In this document: positions 21,311 through 32,379 of the stretch, one piece after another
Numbering within the stretch: position 1 is the first letter of the stretch
Layout: each line of letters opens with the position of its first letter
Assembly (NCBI GenBank): GCA_035578175.1
Contig: JAQMRL010000011.1
Coordinates: 6,211,501 to 6,275,500 of the forward strand
Source of the DNA: Catonia carolina
Lineage: Eukaryota > Arthropoda > Insecta > Hemiptera > Achilidae
Length of the DNA stretch: 64,000 bases
Direction of reading: 5' to 3'
Translations under genes and position numbers: made by a program
Notes under the pieces: model-generated
Told to the model about the DNA's origin: nothing
Seen by the model: only the letters and a program-made list of their open reading frames with translations
Databases searched by the model: none

Positions 21311-22228
21311 TGCTTGATATTCTAATAAAGAATAAAATAAATTTGTATTTCAACAACTTTTGCATAAGAGGCACAAAGAGTGTGAGTACATTGGAACAAT
21401 ACATATTATTTTTGAGCATAATTCTGAAAGTCGGCATAAGCGTTCTTGAAGTGAAACCTATGAAAAAAAAGTGTGGATGAAGCTGGGCTAATCAAAAAGC
21501 CATTTTATTTAATTAACCTCTCTGGAAAAAACTATAAAACTGCGCGAAGCTTAGGCGCAATTGCTAGTAAATTATCACTATGTTGGACTACAACAAAATA
21601 TACAGTTCAACTAAACATTACACATTAATAAACCAGTTATAGAGCTCTATAACTGCATTAATGTACTAACATACCCGCATGGAAATACTCCACGCAATAA
21701 AAATCAATGACCGTCCATGGGAATGTAGCACGCACGTTGCAGATTTATAAGAAATAGAAGTAAGTTACTTAAAACCAAACAGGTTTAAATTATAAAATTC
21801 TTGAATATTTAATTCAAGGAAAATTAATTATTAACAAAATAAATAAATAAAATTAATTAATTCTTATATCTGCAATATAAATTATAAAATATTTTTAATA
21901 GTTTTTGGCCTCCGAACCAGGCGAGTCAGTCAGCTGGTAGAAAGTCGCTATTATTTGTTAAGTAACACCGGTTGGGCAAGCGACTTGGTATGATGACCAG
22001 CTGACAGCCATCTATGAACAAACTCTACTGGGTGTCCCTGTTCAAACTCATACCTAATCCACTTCAAAAAACAGCGAAAAGCAGCGATCAAATTGGGTAG
22101 TTGTCAATAGTGTACAGTTCCCGATAACAAATAAAAGCTAAAAAAAAAAAATGTTTTTGACAATGATACTGTATATAGCTAAATACGCCTTTAGTACTGC
22201 CTTTATAACTGATGCTTATATAATAACG
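21311..22228. other. Mostly unassigned; short imperfect hairpin
   Basis: At about 21928-22008 GTCAGCTGGTAGAAAGTCGC and GCGACTTGG...CCAGCTGAC are imperfectly complementary. Nothing else is recognised. Confidence 0.35.
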
Positions 22229-23108
22229 GTATCCCACGAAGAGGTTGCTATTTTTTAATAATTATGCCAGACATATCGCACACTCTACAGGCTGGAAACT
22301 TTACAATTTTAGTAAATAGATATGTAAAAACGTACCCTCTAGTTCCATTTCTTTAGGAATAATCAAAACAAAATGGTGAAACGTAATTTTATTTGCATAA
22401 CCATTTCAAATTGGTGATTTGTTACTATGTTACTTAAGTAATAAAATGAAATAAATATGAAAGTGATAAATTATTAATGAACATATTTGTTTCATTAACT
22501 TTGATTCGTTTAACAGCTACCTTTAATCTGTTTAACAGCTGATTTTCGGAGACGAAGGTTCCTGGTTCAAATCCTAGTAAAGGTAGTTACTTTTATACGG
22601 ATTTGAATACTAGACAGTGGTTACCGGTGTACTTTGATGGTTGGGGTTTAATTAACCATACTCTCAGGAATGGTCGGCCTGGGTCTGTACAAGACTACAC
22701 CTCATTTACACGTTATATACATCATCCTCATCTCATTGGGTCTTGGGGTCGCTTATTGTTGTAAATTGAACAGATTGCAACGCACACAAATTAGGAATAA
22801 AAAAAACCTTGATTCGAACTGGTGTCCATCAATAGTTATGTTGACCGATTTGAAATGCCACAGCTATTTTTCTATTTGAATCCTATTGCAAATATAAGTA
22901 AGTGGTTTTATCCACAAGATTATTGTTCATTTTTGATATTATTTTCTTATTCCGCCATTTTGTTTTGATTAATCATACGCAAATGAAATTCGGGGATACT
23001 TTTTTTACTTATCTATTTATTACAACTGTAAAGTTTCCAGTCTGTAGAGTGTGCGATACGTCCGGCATATTTATTCAAAAATAGCAACCTCTTCGTGGGA
23101 TATGCGGT
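22229..23108. mobile_element. Foldback/MITE with about 145-bp inverted arms, carrying a nested SINE
   Basis: The left arm (about 22229-22378) starts GGTATCCCACGAAGAGGTTG. The right arm (about 22950-23108) is its diverged reverse complement and includes CAACCTCTTCGTGGGATA and the shared AATCAAAACAAAATGG end. No transposase is encoded. A family B SINE at 22509-22808 lies in the loop and accounts for about 300 bp of it. Confidence 0.8.
22509..22808 (+). repeat. tRNA-derived SINE (family B) inside a foldback
   Basis: Has the CAGCTGATTTTCGGAGACGA block, box B GGTTCAAATCC and the 3' end ACAAATTAGGAATAAAAAA. TTGATTCG at 22501-22508 and 22809-22816 is the probable 8-bp target duplication. Confidence 0.8.
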
Positions 23109-23659
23109 ATTCATGTCTAACATGTAGGTCTATTCATGTCTTTATGGCTGTTAAGTAGAAAAATACTATAGACTACAGTTTACTCCATTCTATAAAAAAT
23201 ACCCTGTTACAACTTGCGAGGGAATAAAAGCTCTTCAATAAACCCTAAAACATTAAGGATTCTCTCTACTGAGATTGTAGATCACACAATCAGTTATTTC
23301 GTAATAAAAATATCCGTGGAGTGTATAAGACACACAGAAGAATTTAGGCAGCAGTATTTGAAGCAATTCATGAATGGCATGTAGGATAAACTACAGGTAC
23401 GACAATTACCAAGAACTAAAGAATGAAGCTTTTGGAAAAGTGACGAGGTGAACTGCTGCCTAGGAGAGAAAATTAAAGAAAAAGATAGAAAGAAACTACA
23501 CTTTCAGGAAATCTTGGTCGTGTATTTCTACTTTCTAGCCAGTTTGCACAAACACAAGAAGGTTTTTTTTCTTCATATTACATAGTTAAAGCAAAATGTT
23601 TTTTTCCGTACAAAATTCAAAGATATTTAAAAGTAAATTCAAAGGTATTCTAGGACATT

Positions 23660-24245
23660 TACTGGTACATATCCTACCAGGTTTAAAACTGTGGTAGATG
23701 ATGTAGAGCTCGATCAAGTTTCACAATGCAATTTTTTAGGTTGTGACATCGGGTTTAATCAAGATTTGGATATAGAGAAGAAAGTTGGCAAGTCCCAAGC
23801 AGTGAGTGGCAATATTAACAGAACCCTAGGCAATAAAAAAAACTCAGATAAATTTTTACAAGGTGATGGCTGCCCCAGTCCCTATTCTATGGAATTAAGT
23901 CGTGGATTAGTACCAGACCATAAGAGATTAGAGTACATGTAGGAGAGATGCGATTTCTGCAAAGAACAAAGGGTTGCAGTCGTAGGGACCAACCAAGAAA
24001 CAAGGACATGAGAACGGAACGGGATGTTTACAACCTGAATGGAAAGATTGCAGAATATAGAAATCGATGGAGGGAGCACATAGAGAGACTGCCTCACTTC
24101 CATAGCGTAGAATATTACTCTTTATATACACTTTGTTCGAATATTAAGTAATAAGTGTGCCGAATTTTAAGTCTGAAGGCGATCGGGAAGTTAGGGAATT
24201 GGTGATGAATAATTGAGTTAGCTAGTGAGGGCTTCCGAATTTAAG
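23660..24245 (+). pseudogene. Relic of a non-LTR retrotransposon, RT C-terminus plus 3' UTR
   Basis: Plus-strand fragments in shifted frames give VDDVELDQVSQCNFLGCDIG, then NINRTLG, a gap with a frameshift, and RFLQRTKGCSRRD followed by KIAEYRNRWREHIERL. This is the region after the RT palm of a LINE lineage distinct from the intact RTE-like element. The downstream GAATAATTGAGTTAGC block recurs inverted at 21222-21310 and is probably the 3' UTR. Confidence 0.75.
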
Positions 24246-24410
24246 TATTTAAATCTTTTAAAGATCAGTGTAATTATAATGTAAAGTTCAGCCGTCCATA
24301 GTTTGTTCCTATTGTCAACAAACCAAAGCCAGCTACTACAGGGTGTACGCGAGGGTCCACGACTTCATGGACGTCGTACTCCTATTAAGTTAACTATTTT
24401 TTGAATTGTA

Positions 24411-24550
24411 AGTACGTAAATTACTTAAAAAATCAGTCATGATATGATGTAGGCCTAACAATTTCATTTATAAAAATACTTTTAAAAGTATTTTTTTTTA
24501 AATACTTTTGAAAGTATTTTGTTGTTACTTTTTAATCAGCGTGTGCGCAT
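24411..24550 (+). repeat. Interspersed repeat, family J
   Basis: AATCAGTCATGATATGA, TAGGCCTAA, GAAAGTATTTTNTTGTTAC and TTTTTAATCAGCGTG recur in the same order at 59980-60106. It contains a small hairpin, TACTTTTAAAAGTA. Confidence 0.65.
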
Positions 24551-24613
24551 GCTCAGTGATGTCATTTGTTTACAGTAGGAGCAAACTTAGAAAGGCTGGA
24601 CGTTAGTAATGGC

Positions 24614-24700
24614 TCATGTTGTTGTTTAGGTCATCAGCTGAAAGGCTAGTTTGAACCTCTAGAGACTTTACTAAGTAAAATTAAAAATGAGGTGTTTTAC
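24614..24700 (-). repeat. Family A retroposon fragment
   Basis: Only the TTGTTTAGGTCATCAGC to GGTGTTTTACC end of family A is present, about 85 bp. In coding orientation this is a 5'-truncated copy. Confidence 0.7.
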
Positions 24701-24766
24701 CAATGCCAAAGGTAACAAGCTGATGCGATGTATGCGATAATGATTTTCTTCTTCTTCTTCTTACTC

Positions 24767-25085
24767 TCAAGGACTTTTTTTGGTCTCTAATGTGTATACG
24801 TTGCAATCTGTTCAATTTAAAACAATAAGCAACCCCGTGACCCAATGAGATGAGGATGATGTGTATGACGTGTAAATGAGGTGCAGTCTTGTACAGACCA
24901 AGGCCGACCATTCCTGAGAGAGTATGATTAATTGAACCCCAACCATCAAAGTACACCGGTAACCACTGTCTAGTATTCAAATCCGTATAAAAGTAACTGT
25001 CTTTACTGGGATTTGAACCAGGAACCTTCGTCTCCGAAAATCAGCTGACTCACAGCGACGACTTTATCTCTAGACGAACCCGGTG
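24767..25085 (-). repeat. tRNA-derived SINE (family B), near full length
   Basis: The reverse complement has a box A-like GGTTCGTCTAGAGATAAAG, the CAGCTGATTTTCGGAGACGA linker, box B GGTTCAAATCCC and the CAGATTGCAACGTATACACAT end. No clear target duplication is seen. A CTT-rich tract lies next to its 3' side. The 99-codon minus ORF over it is a chance frame also seen in other copies. Confidence 0.8.
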
Positions 25086-25089
25086 AGTC

Positions 25090-25455
25090 AGTATCAAGGA
25101 TTAGGCATAGGCCTGTTCCGAACTCACAAGCCATCCTGTACTTCTACACAAACACGAGATATTCCAACCCGTACATCTCGACTTCTGCTATCTTCTTCGA
25201 ATGAAGGTCTTCCCACCTGCCTTCTTTCAACTGGAACATATTCCGTCACTTTTAAGGGTATTCTCTCCTCTGGTATCCGTTCCAAATGTTGCCTTTATTG
25301 ATTACGGTACTCCTTCTTTTTTCATTTTGGCTAAATGCACCTAACTCAGATCTAATTTCCTCGTTATGTATTAGATCCAGCCTAGAGCAATCCTTCACCC
25401 TTCTTAAAAACCTCATTTCAGCTGCTTCGATCCTACTTTCTTGAGCAATAATGAT
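25090..25455 (-). pseudogene. Relic of a non-LTR retrotransposon, RT C-terminus
   Basis: Minus-strand translation gives AQESRIEAAEMRFLRRVKDC, SRLDLIHNEEIRSELGAF, then a frame-broken region with EGRWEDL. This is the same architecture as the plus-strand relic at 19715-20070. It directly abuts the family B SINE. Confidence 0.7.
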
Positions 25456-26633
25456 AAAAAGCGCAAATTTAGACTTAAATTACTATTTTTTCAAGATTAA
25501 ATTTTTATTTATTCCAAGAAGGAGCTGAATAAAGACAGATAAAAATCTCAAAGACGACTAAACCAATCGGTTTCAAATTTTGGTTCTAGCTTAATTATAT
25601 TCTTTGGAGTGTCATATCCTGTATGAAAATAGGTCGAAGAGGCTGGACGAGAATATTAGGGAGGAAGGTATTGCGGTTTTCTGTACCATTTTTGTTTGTA
25701 TTTGTAGAGTCAATTGTCTTTATTACTATTGTTTACTCTAATTATAATTGTTTAATATTTATTCTAGATTATACAGTTGTTTTATATCCCTCTAGAACCA
25801 TTAAAAAATATTATTTATAGCTTCAAAGAAAATTAAATTTGGATTGTTGAAATGACGGCGTTTTTGCTTCAATGAAATATGTTTAAATGAAATATGTAGT
25901 CTGTTGAAAGTTGGTTCAAAATCTGTACAGGACGTTATAGGGGAAGTGGCAGTAACAAACAGTCGGGAGGAAGTTAGACTGTGTTTGACGGAGATACGAT
26001 TTATGAGTTTTTGGCGTCCTATGTGCACCTCTTTCCAATTCTATCTTTCTTTTTCAATCTGCTCTCTTTATTTCTCCTATTATTTCGCTTTATTGTAGTT
26101 TCTCCATTCAAAATTTTTATCTTTATTATTATATATGGAATTTTATACTGTTATATTTTAAAAGAATTCTTTATTGTAACCTATTAATTTTTACTATATA
26201 ACTCCATATTTTTAAGTTTTAATATTTGTTCGTACATAAATATCCTCTTTGAAAATCTAGTTCTACTTTATTTTTTTCAGCAATTTATTGTTACTTACAT
26301 TGTCTTGGATATTAGGATCTTATATTAAATTCCTCAAAGTTAGTAATGCTTTAAATATTAGAAATTAGAAATGTATAAATCCTATTTAATAAAACGTTTG
26401 TTGTAAATTTTGAAGTTATAATCCTGTTATGAGAAGCACAACTTACATTAATAAAATATTAACATATTCTGATCAGTCAAAATAACAATTTTGAACTGAT
26501 AAAGATAATTTAATAATTTTTGATTTGTGGGTATAAATGAACACGCTGGCAAAGTATGCATTACAACACATAAGTCTAAGTTCGTTGGGGATCTTAGTAT
26601 ACGAAATAACAAATAGATTTCCTTTAAACTTTT
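25456..26633. other. No recognisable feature
   Basis: AT-rich, with overlapping short ORFs on both strands at 25801-26187 that look random. Confidence 0.35.
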
Positions 26634-27022
26634 CTTGTTTAGTTATTAGCCGATAGGCTGGGTTGAACCTCTAGAAGCTTTACTAAGTATAACGAGGAGT
26701 GATTTGGTTTACATATTGCCTTCCTCACTGAGTGGAAAAGTATGCTTATCAGCATGCCAGACTCTACTTGAAACGATGAAAGCATCTTTTTTCTACCCTG
26801 CAAATGACACCTTCACGTCATTTACCGAAGAGTCTGGCTGTATAATGAATTTCATTTCTCTTAGAGGAAATAACTCTGAATAGTGTCTTTTACACATCTG
26901 CTATTTCTGTTCTTAAATATTTCAGTCATATAATTGGCTGACCATGTGATAAGAAACATAACTATGTTTTGCTGCGCTGGAACTAGTAGATCAAGTACAA
27001 ATAATTAAACACTCCACTTTCC
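26634..27022 (-). repeat. Family A retroposon, full-length copy
   Basis: Runs from CTTGTTTAGTTATTAGCCGA through GCTTATCAGCATGCCAG to AACACTCCAC. It is more diverged than the copies at 38630 and 62117. Confidence 0.8.
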
Positions 27023-27527
27023 TATAAGTTTTTTTAAACTTAAAACAATTATTTCTTGACTCAATTAATAATTAAAAAAAAAAGTTGAAGTTTAATAATT
27101 TTAAACTTCAGACTACAGACGAATACAATAAGATTACTTTAATTAAATTATTTACAAATTATTTATATTATTTAAATTTAACTTGACTGTAAGTAAGATA
27201 ATGCCACTTAACAATCAAAACAATGATTTATGCGCCCACTCAACCACTTGTTACCACCCGTATGTACACGCACTATTAACGTAATTAAAACTGGTTCTGT
27301 AATGACACTATTATTTTTGAAACAGCACGACATCACAAACTTTACTTACAGTCAAGTAGTAACTAACTCACTACAAAGGTAAGTGAAGTTCAAGATTTAG
27401 TCTTCATGTGATTTTAATTTATTAACTCTGGAAAAATTAATGGACTTCGTTTCTGATGGTGGTTTTCTTCTTCCGTTGGCAGTTTTAAAAGCACGATATA
27501 ATTTTGCAACGACCTAATTGATTTTTT
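27023..27527. other. No recognisable feature
   Basis: AT-rich spacer with nothing I can support. Confidence 0.35.
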
Positions 27528-28803
27528 ACTTTCTCTTGCCTTTATGAATATTTAGGTAGGAAAGTATTGTTTCATGTCGATTTTTCGAAATTGAGTTTTC
27601 ACCGGATATACACGTTTGCAGACCCCCTGAACCCAACAAAACATGTTTTTAGCCGTTGGTCTGTGCGTGTGTGTGAACAAAATATCTCAAGAATGGAATA
27701 TCGTACGAAGTTGCATGTTGAAACTTAAGTTAGTATCACTAAAGGAATTGACACGAACATTTCTATCAAAATCGGCCAACCAGAAGTAGCCTAGTAGTTT
27801 ATTCGTGTCATTTTCACATTTTTGCAATTTTCTCAAAAACGGCTCCTACCTTTTTTTTGAAAATCGCCTCATTTACTACATTTTTAATGCTGTACAAAAT
27901 ATGGTAGGCGCCATGTCTGCAGAAATTCTTGGGAAGGCTGTTATCTCGTAGAAAAATCGGTTTTTTTAAGATTGAAGCCTTAATATGCATTTTAGCGCAA
28001 AAGTGTGTATAATAAAAGTTGTAGCCTACATAATTAAAAAATCTACAACTTATATATTCTTAATATTTATTTGTATAACGCTTAGTTTAGTGATTTTCTG
28101 GTTTTTTTTCATGAAAATCTGTAAAAGACTCAATTTTTTTTAAGATTTCAGCCGTTGTATGCATTTTACGACTTAAGTGCATATAATCAAATTTATAGGA
28201 AATTAAAAGATGTACTATAATTTAAATAATTTTTCTCTACAAAGCTTAGGTTTACCGTCAAAAAGTGATTTTTCATATTATTAAGTAAACTAAGGTTTGT
28301 TTTCGTTTTGCATTATTAACTCATGATTAAAATAAAATTATTTTTTTGAGTTTAGTTTTTTTGTTTATTTCTTATGTTTTATGTTAACCTAACTAATGTT
28401 AGGTTATAGTGTTCATTTTTTGCATTGGTAAGAGAAAAACCCACCGGGTTGGTCTAGAGGTAAAGTCGTCGCCAAAATCAGCTGTTTAACAGCTGATTTT
28501 CGGAGACGAATGTTCCTGGTTCAAATCCTAGTAAAGGTAGTTACTTTTATACGGATTTGAATGCTAGACAGTGGTTACCGGTGTACTTTGATGGTTGGGG
28601 TTCAATTAACCATACTCTCTCAGGAATGGTCGACCTGAGTCTGTACAAGACTACACCTTATTGACACGTCATACATATCATCCTCATCTCATTGGGTCAT
28701 GGGGTTGCTTTTTGTTCTGAATTGAACAGATTGCAACGTACACAAATTAGGAATTACAAAAAAGTAAGAGAAAGTCACGTGAGTGTTTCACACCAGATTT
28801 TAG
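27528..28803 (+). repeat. Family C repeat, complete copy interrupted by a SINE
   Basis: Starts ACTTTCTCTTGCC and has the core blocks GTCGATTTTTCGAAATTGAG, GTCTGTGCGTGTGTG and AAAATCGGCCAACCAGAAG. It ends GTAAGAGAAAGTCACGTGAG, TTTCACACCAGATTTT. The SINE at 28438-28763 splits the terminal inverted repeat. Without it the element is about 0.95 kb. Confidence 0.85.
28438..28763 (+). repeat. Full-length tRNA-derived SINE (family B) with target duplication
   Basis: Best copy of the family, about 326 bp. Near the 5' end GGTTGGTCTAGAGGTAAAG resembles a Pol III box A, and GGTTCAAATCC at about 28519 matches box B. A tRNA-unrelated body and an A-rich tail (GGAATTACAAAAAA) follow. The perfect 10-bp duplication GTAAGAGAAA lies at 28428-28437 and 28764-28773. 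It inserted exactly in the terminal inverted repeat of a family C copy. Confidence 0.92.
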
Positions 28804-29766
28804 TAAATAATTTTAAAATTCTCCTCATGTGTTTTTTAATGTTCTATTAATGACCAATGAAATGAATAGCGTGTGATTGAAATATGAACTGAAAATACTT
28901 TAAATTTAGTGATGTGCTTACCGTGGTTATTTACTTTAAAGTAAACGTAGTTGAATTTTCCACATTATTAGGCAAGAATTTAATTTGATGAAAACGAAAC
29001 AGTGTAACGTTGGCAAGGTTAGGTTAGAGTAACAGCTGGTTGGTTGGTGGGTAAGGTAGAAAATGGTATTAGTGGGTATCAACCAAGAGACGCGTAATGT
29101 TTAGACCAAAACTTAGTAAGAAGAACGTACTTACTAAGTCCCCTTTCTCTTACCCTTAACTAACAGTTTCTTTCTCTTTCCCCTACCACACACTCAAAAT
29201 ACCTCACCCACTCAATTTATCTCTCTCTTGCTCTTTTACATCTCGTACTCCCAACTGAATAGAAGAACCGTAGTATCAGAGGATATTATTGGTTGAATTT
29301 CTGTTCTCTAAACTCCACAGTATAGCACGTACCATCTGTGTTTACTTTTCCCACAATTGCTCAAACAGAAGAAGACGAAGGAGAAGAAGAAGAAGAAGAA
29401 AGTAGATTTCCCTGATTCGCTAAGTAATCCACATTTACACGACCAAAGTTTTCAACAAATAATCTTAAAAACACATTTAACCCATTTCAACCAAGTTTAC
29501 TAATCTACAATTCTAATTCTAATGCGTTGCTAAGTACACCGCACAAAATTCAAACATATTTTATTTTTTTATAATTAGCTTACACAGAAAATATTCTTGT
29601 TAATATAATTTATTGTTCGGTTTCTAGGTCGGCCCAGTCAATCAGCTAGTAGAAATTCGCTTTGAATTATTAAATTTTACTGGAAATACAAAAATTCTAC
29701 AGTTGTAAATAAAAATATAAGATTTGTTTTAATCCCTGAATGTGTGTACGTTGCAGTCTAATAAAT
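28804..29766. other. Unassigned, with a GAA-type microsatellite and a SINE scrap
   Basis: AGAAGAAGAAGA-type repeats lie near 29365-29401. At about 29739-29766 TGTGTGTACGTTGCAGTCT is a short minus-strand scrap of the family B 3' end. Otherwise nothing is seen. Confidence 0.4.
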
Positions 29767-30050
29767 TTAACCCTTTAAGTGTTACGCGTCGATGTAATCG
29801 ACTTTTAGTTATCTACACGTAGTTCTTTAATATCCATCAGATAGCATTGCTACTAATTTTTTTTTGGAATCGTTTACTGAAACTGAAACTGATAGAAGAT
29901 CATTTAAACGATGTCGTGGAAAATACTTCCTCATCGTTCGAAGATAAATGACGGGGCTAGAGTTCTTCAATGAAACATTACAAAAGGTTCGTTGGAAGTA
30001 AAATTTAGTTTCAGAATCAGAAAACGAGCGGGACTAAATACCAATATATA
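29767..30050 (+). repeat. Possible piggyBac-like terminal fragment
   Basis: TTAACCCTTTAAGTG looks like a TTAA target followed by a CCC-start terminus, the convention for piggyBac-like elements. A downstream frame has an acidic-serine pattern (SESEN), loosely like the N-terminus of their transposases. No partner terminus was found. Confidence 0.25.
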
Positions 30051-30189
30051 GATCGATAATAATATCAACATATATATTACAGAAAAATTACCAGATTTTC
30101 CATAATATTAATATATTTATAATATTAATATATTTTTAGGAAGGACTAACGTCTTATATACTCAATTATATGATTAACTTACGCTGAAA

Positions 30190-31060
30190 GTCGCGTTATT
30201 ACTACAGAAAGTCATGGAATGGCAGTTGGATCGTCGCTAGTGGGTGCGGTCTGGTATAGATGCCCCGGAAGGCTTCAATTTCTGAAGCCATTCTGGCGTC
30301 GTGGATATTCCTTGAGATGTTATGGATACAGTCTTGGATGGAAGGAAAGAGAAGGTGATCATGGATGATGGAGTTAGGAATTAGATAGTGGAAATTTTCA
30401 ATGAGGCGTAGGATGCAATTTTGAAAGGCGTGAAAGGACTTTTTATGCATATTGGCTAGGAGTAGCGACCAGATCGGCGATCCGTATAGAAGGAAGTAAC
30501 GGATAATGGAAAAATATATGAGGAGTTTTACAGAAGTGGCTATAGATTTGGAGCGGAGAATGGGGGTAAGTTCGTATAGAAGGATCCTGCCCTTACGGAT
30601 TTTGGCATTGGCGTGGTCGGCGAAGGTTTAGCCTCTCAACGTGACTCCAAGGTGCTTTACTCTGGATGCCCAATTGAGCTGTTTCCTCAATTCGCAATTG
30701 TTTAAGTTTCCTTGTAAAGTTGTTAGCCTCGCATTTTTGGGGATTTAAGGCAAGTTTCCATTAGGTACACCATGCGGTGATCAGGGTCAATTGATCTTTG
30801 AGGCGGGATCTATTTAGATGTAAGGCTCGGCTGTGTCGGTATAGGATGATGTCATCTGCATAAATGCCTACACGGATTTAAGGAAGGAGAGGAAAATCGT
30901 TGGCATAAATGAGATACAGGACAGCGCCAAGGAGAGAACCTTGAAAGACACCAGCGCGAATAAGTTTGGTCGAGGAGGTGATCGAATTAAACTATTGTGA
31001 ATGAGAAGAGACGAAGAAGGTTCTTTTTGTGAGGTAGGAGTGCGTAAGTCTGACGATTGA
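30190..31060 (-). pseudogene. Relic of a Jockey-like LINE reverse transcriptase
   Basis: The minus strand, with frameshifts, shows the RT order AGV-QGSLLGAVLYLIY-NDFP, then GIYADDIILY (the YADD catalytic box, encoded near 30845-30865), LNPQKCE, a KAPW-HV segment and the thumb/C-terminal part ENFHYLIPNSIIHDHL in the 82-codon ORF at 30450-30202. This motif set is typical of Jockey-type LINEs. Stops and frame changes make it inactive, and the endonuclease part is missing. Confidence 0.8.
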
Positions 31061-31086
31061 AGGAGGGAAGATTTAAATCAGCAATA

Positions 31087-32037
31087 GAAAGTCGTGCGAG
31101 TGTTTTACTCCAGATTTTTACTTTCTCTTATCTATATGAATATATAGGAAGGAAAGAATTGTTCTCATGTCGATTTTTCGAAATCGAGTTTTTACCGAAT
31201 CTACGCGTGTTCAGACCCCCTAACCCCAAAAAACATGTTTTTAGCGATTGGTCTGTGTATGTGTGTGCGTGTGTGACAGAATATCTCAAGAACGAAACAT
31301 CGTACGAACTTGAAACTTAAATTTTAAGTTAGATACCACTAGAGGACCCGACACGAACATTTTCATCAAAATCGGTCAACCGGAAGTAGTAGTAGTTTAT
31401 TCGTGTCATTTGTCACTTTTTTGCGATTTTCTCAAAAACAGCTTCTACGATTTTTTAAAAAATTGTCTCATTTAATACGTTTTTTATGCTCATAAATTTT
31501 TGGGGAGGCTATATTTACGTAAAAAATTGTTTGTTTTAATATTGTAACTTTAATATGCATTTTAGCGCAAATATGTGTATAATAAAAGGTGTAGAGAATT
31601 TAAAATCCTACAACTTTTATTTTAAACATTTTATTGTATAACGCTTAGTTTAGCGGTAATTAGCAATTTTCTGTTTTTCTCACGAAAACTAGTAAACATT
31701 TGATTTTTTAAGATTTCAGCCTTAGTAGGCCTACGCATTTTACGACACAAGTGTATTTATAATCAAATTTATAGGAAATTTAAAGATCTATAACTTTTAT
31801 TTAGAGCATTTTCCTCTACAGAGCCTAGTTTAGCGTGAAAGAGTGATTTTCTGTATTTTTAAGCCAAACTGAGGTTGATTTTCATTTTGCGTCTTTCACT
31901 CATGATTAAAATTAGTTTATGTTTATTGAGGTAATTTTTTTGTTTATTTCTAAGTTTTATTATTGATGTTAGGTTATATTGATCATTTTTAGCATCGGCA
32001 AGAGAAAGTCGTGTGAGTGTTTCACACCAGATTTTTT
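31087..32037 (+). repeat. Family C repeat, complete copy with a tail-like lead-in
   Basis: From 31120 it reads ACTTTCTCTTATC and then the full family body to GGCAAGAGAAAGTCGTGTGA and CACCAGATTTTTTTT. Just upstream, 31087-31119 reads GAAAGTCGTGCGAGTGTTTT, ACTCCAGATTTTT, which is the 3' tail of the family, so this looks like a tail-to-head junction. The 87-codon ORF is the recurrent pseudo-ORF of this repeat. Confidence 0.8.
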
Positions 32038-32054
32038 TTAAGCCGGTCCGGTGT

Positions 32055-32275
32055 CAAGGACTTAACGCCGTACAGAAAAATCTCCGTAAAGCGAAAACAA
32101 GTAACATCTCAGCCGACGAATTTTAGTGATGAGACACAAATCACGACTTTCGAACACATTTCTCATAATGTTGAAGACGGCTCGTGCTTTTCCAATTTTA
32201 CATTTGATTTCTTGCGAGTTTTCCTTATTCTCATTTACAAAATTGCCAAAGTATGTAGTTTGTCTCACTCTTTCT
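32055..32275 (-). pseudogene. Relic of an RTE-like LINE ORF
   Basis: The 68-codon minus frame reads TYFGNFVNENKENSQEIKC, then IGKARAVFN and VFESRDL. The intact RTE-like ORF has QYLGTCINE, NSQEIKCRIAKARSVFN and VFKSHNL at residues 792-830. It is a short internal fragment of the same clade, broken at both ends. Confidence 0.8.
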
Positions 32276-32358
32276 CTCGGTTGGTCATGGACGTACAGGG
32301 TAACGTTTGTAAAGAGTGTGAATTAATGGATTAATGACGCCAATATTAACTCTTTTGT

Positions 32359-32376
32359 GCCCCACGTTGGGCGCCA
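32359..32376 (-). promoter_or_regulatory. tRNA-Lys type primer-binding site of an LTR element remnant
   Basis: The minus strand reads TGGCGCCCAACGTGGGGC, an exact 18-nt complement of the 3' end of a tRNA-Lys(CUU) with its CCA. Three bases upstream on the minus strand, ...TTTACA would be the end of a 5' LTR. No gag or pol of this element is found downstream; the sequence runs into the RTE-like relic instead. Confidence 0.7.
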
Positions 32377-32379
32377 AAA

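Noticed and set aside
29005..29025. TTAGG-like telomeric motif
   Set aside because: Only about two units (GGTTAGGTTAGAG). The insect telomere repeat would need a long array.
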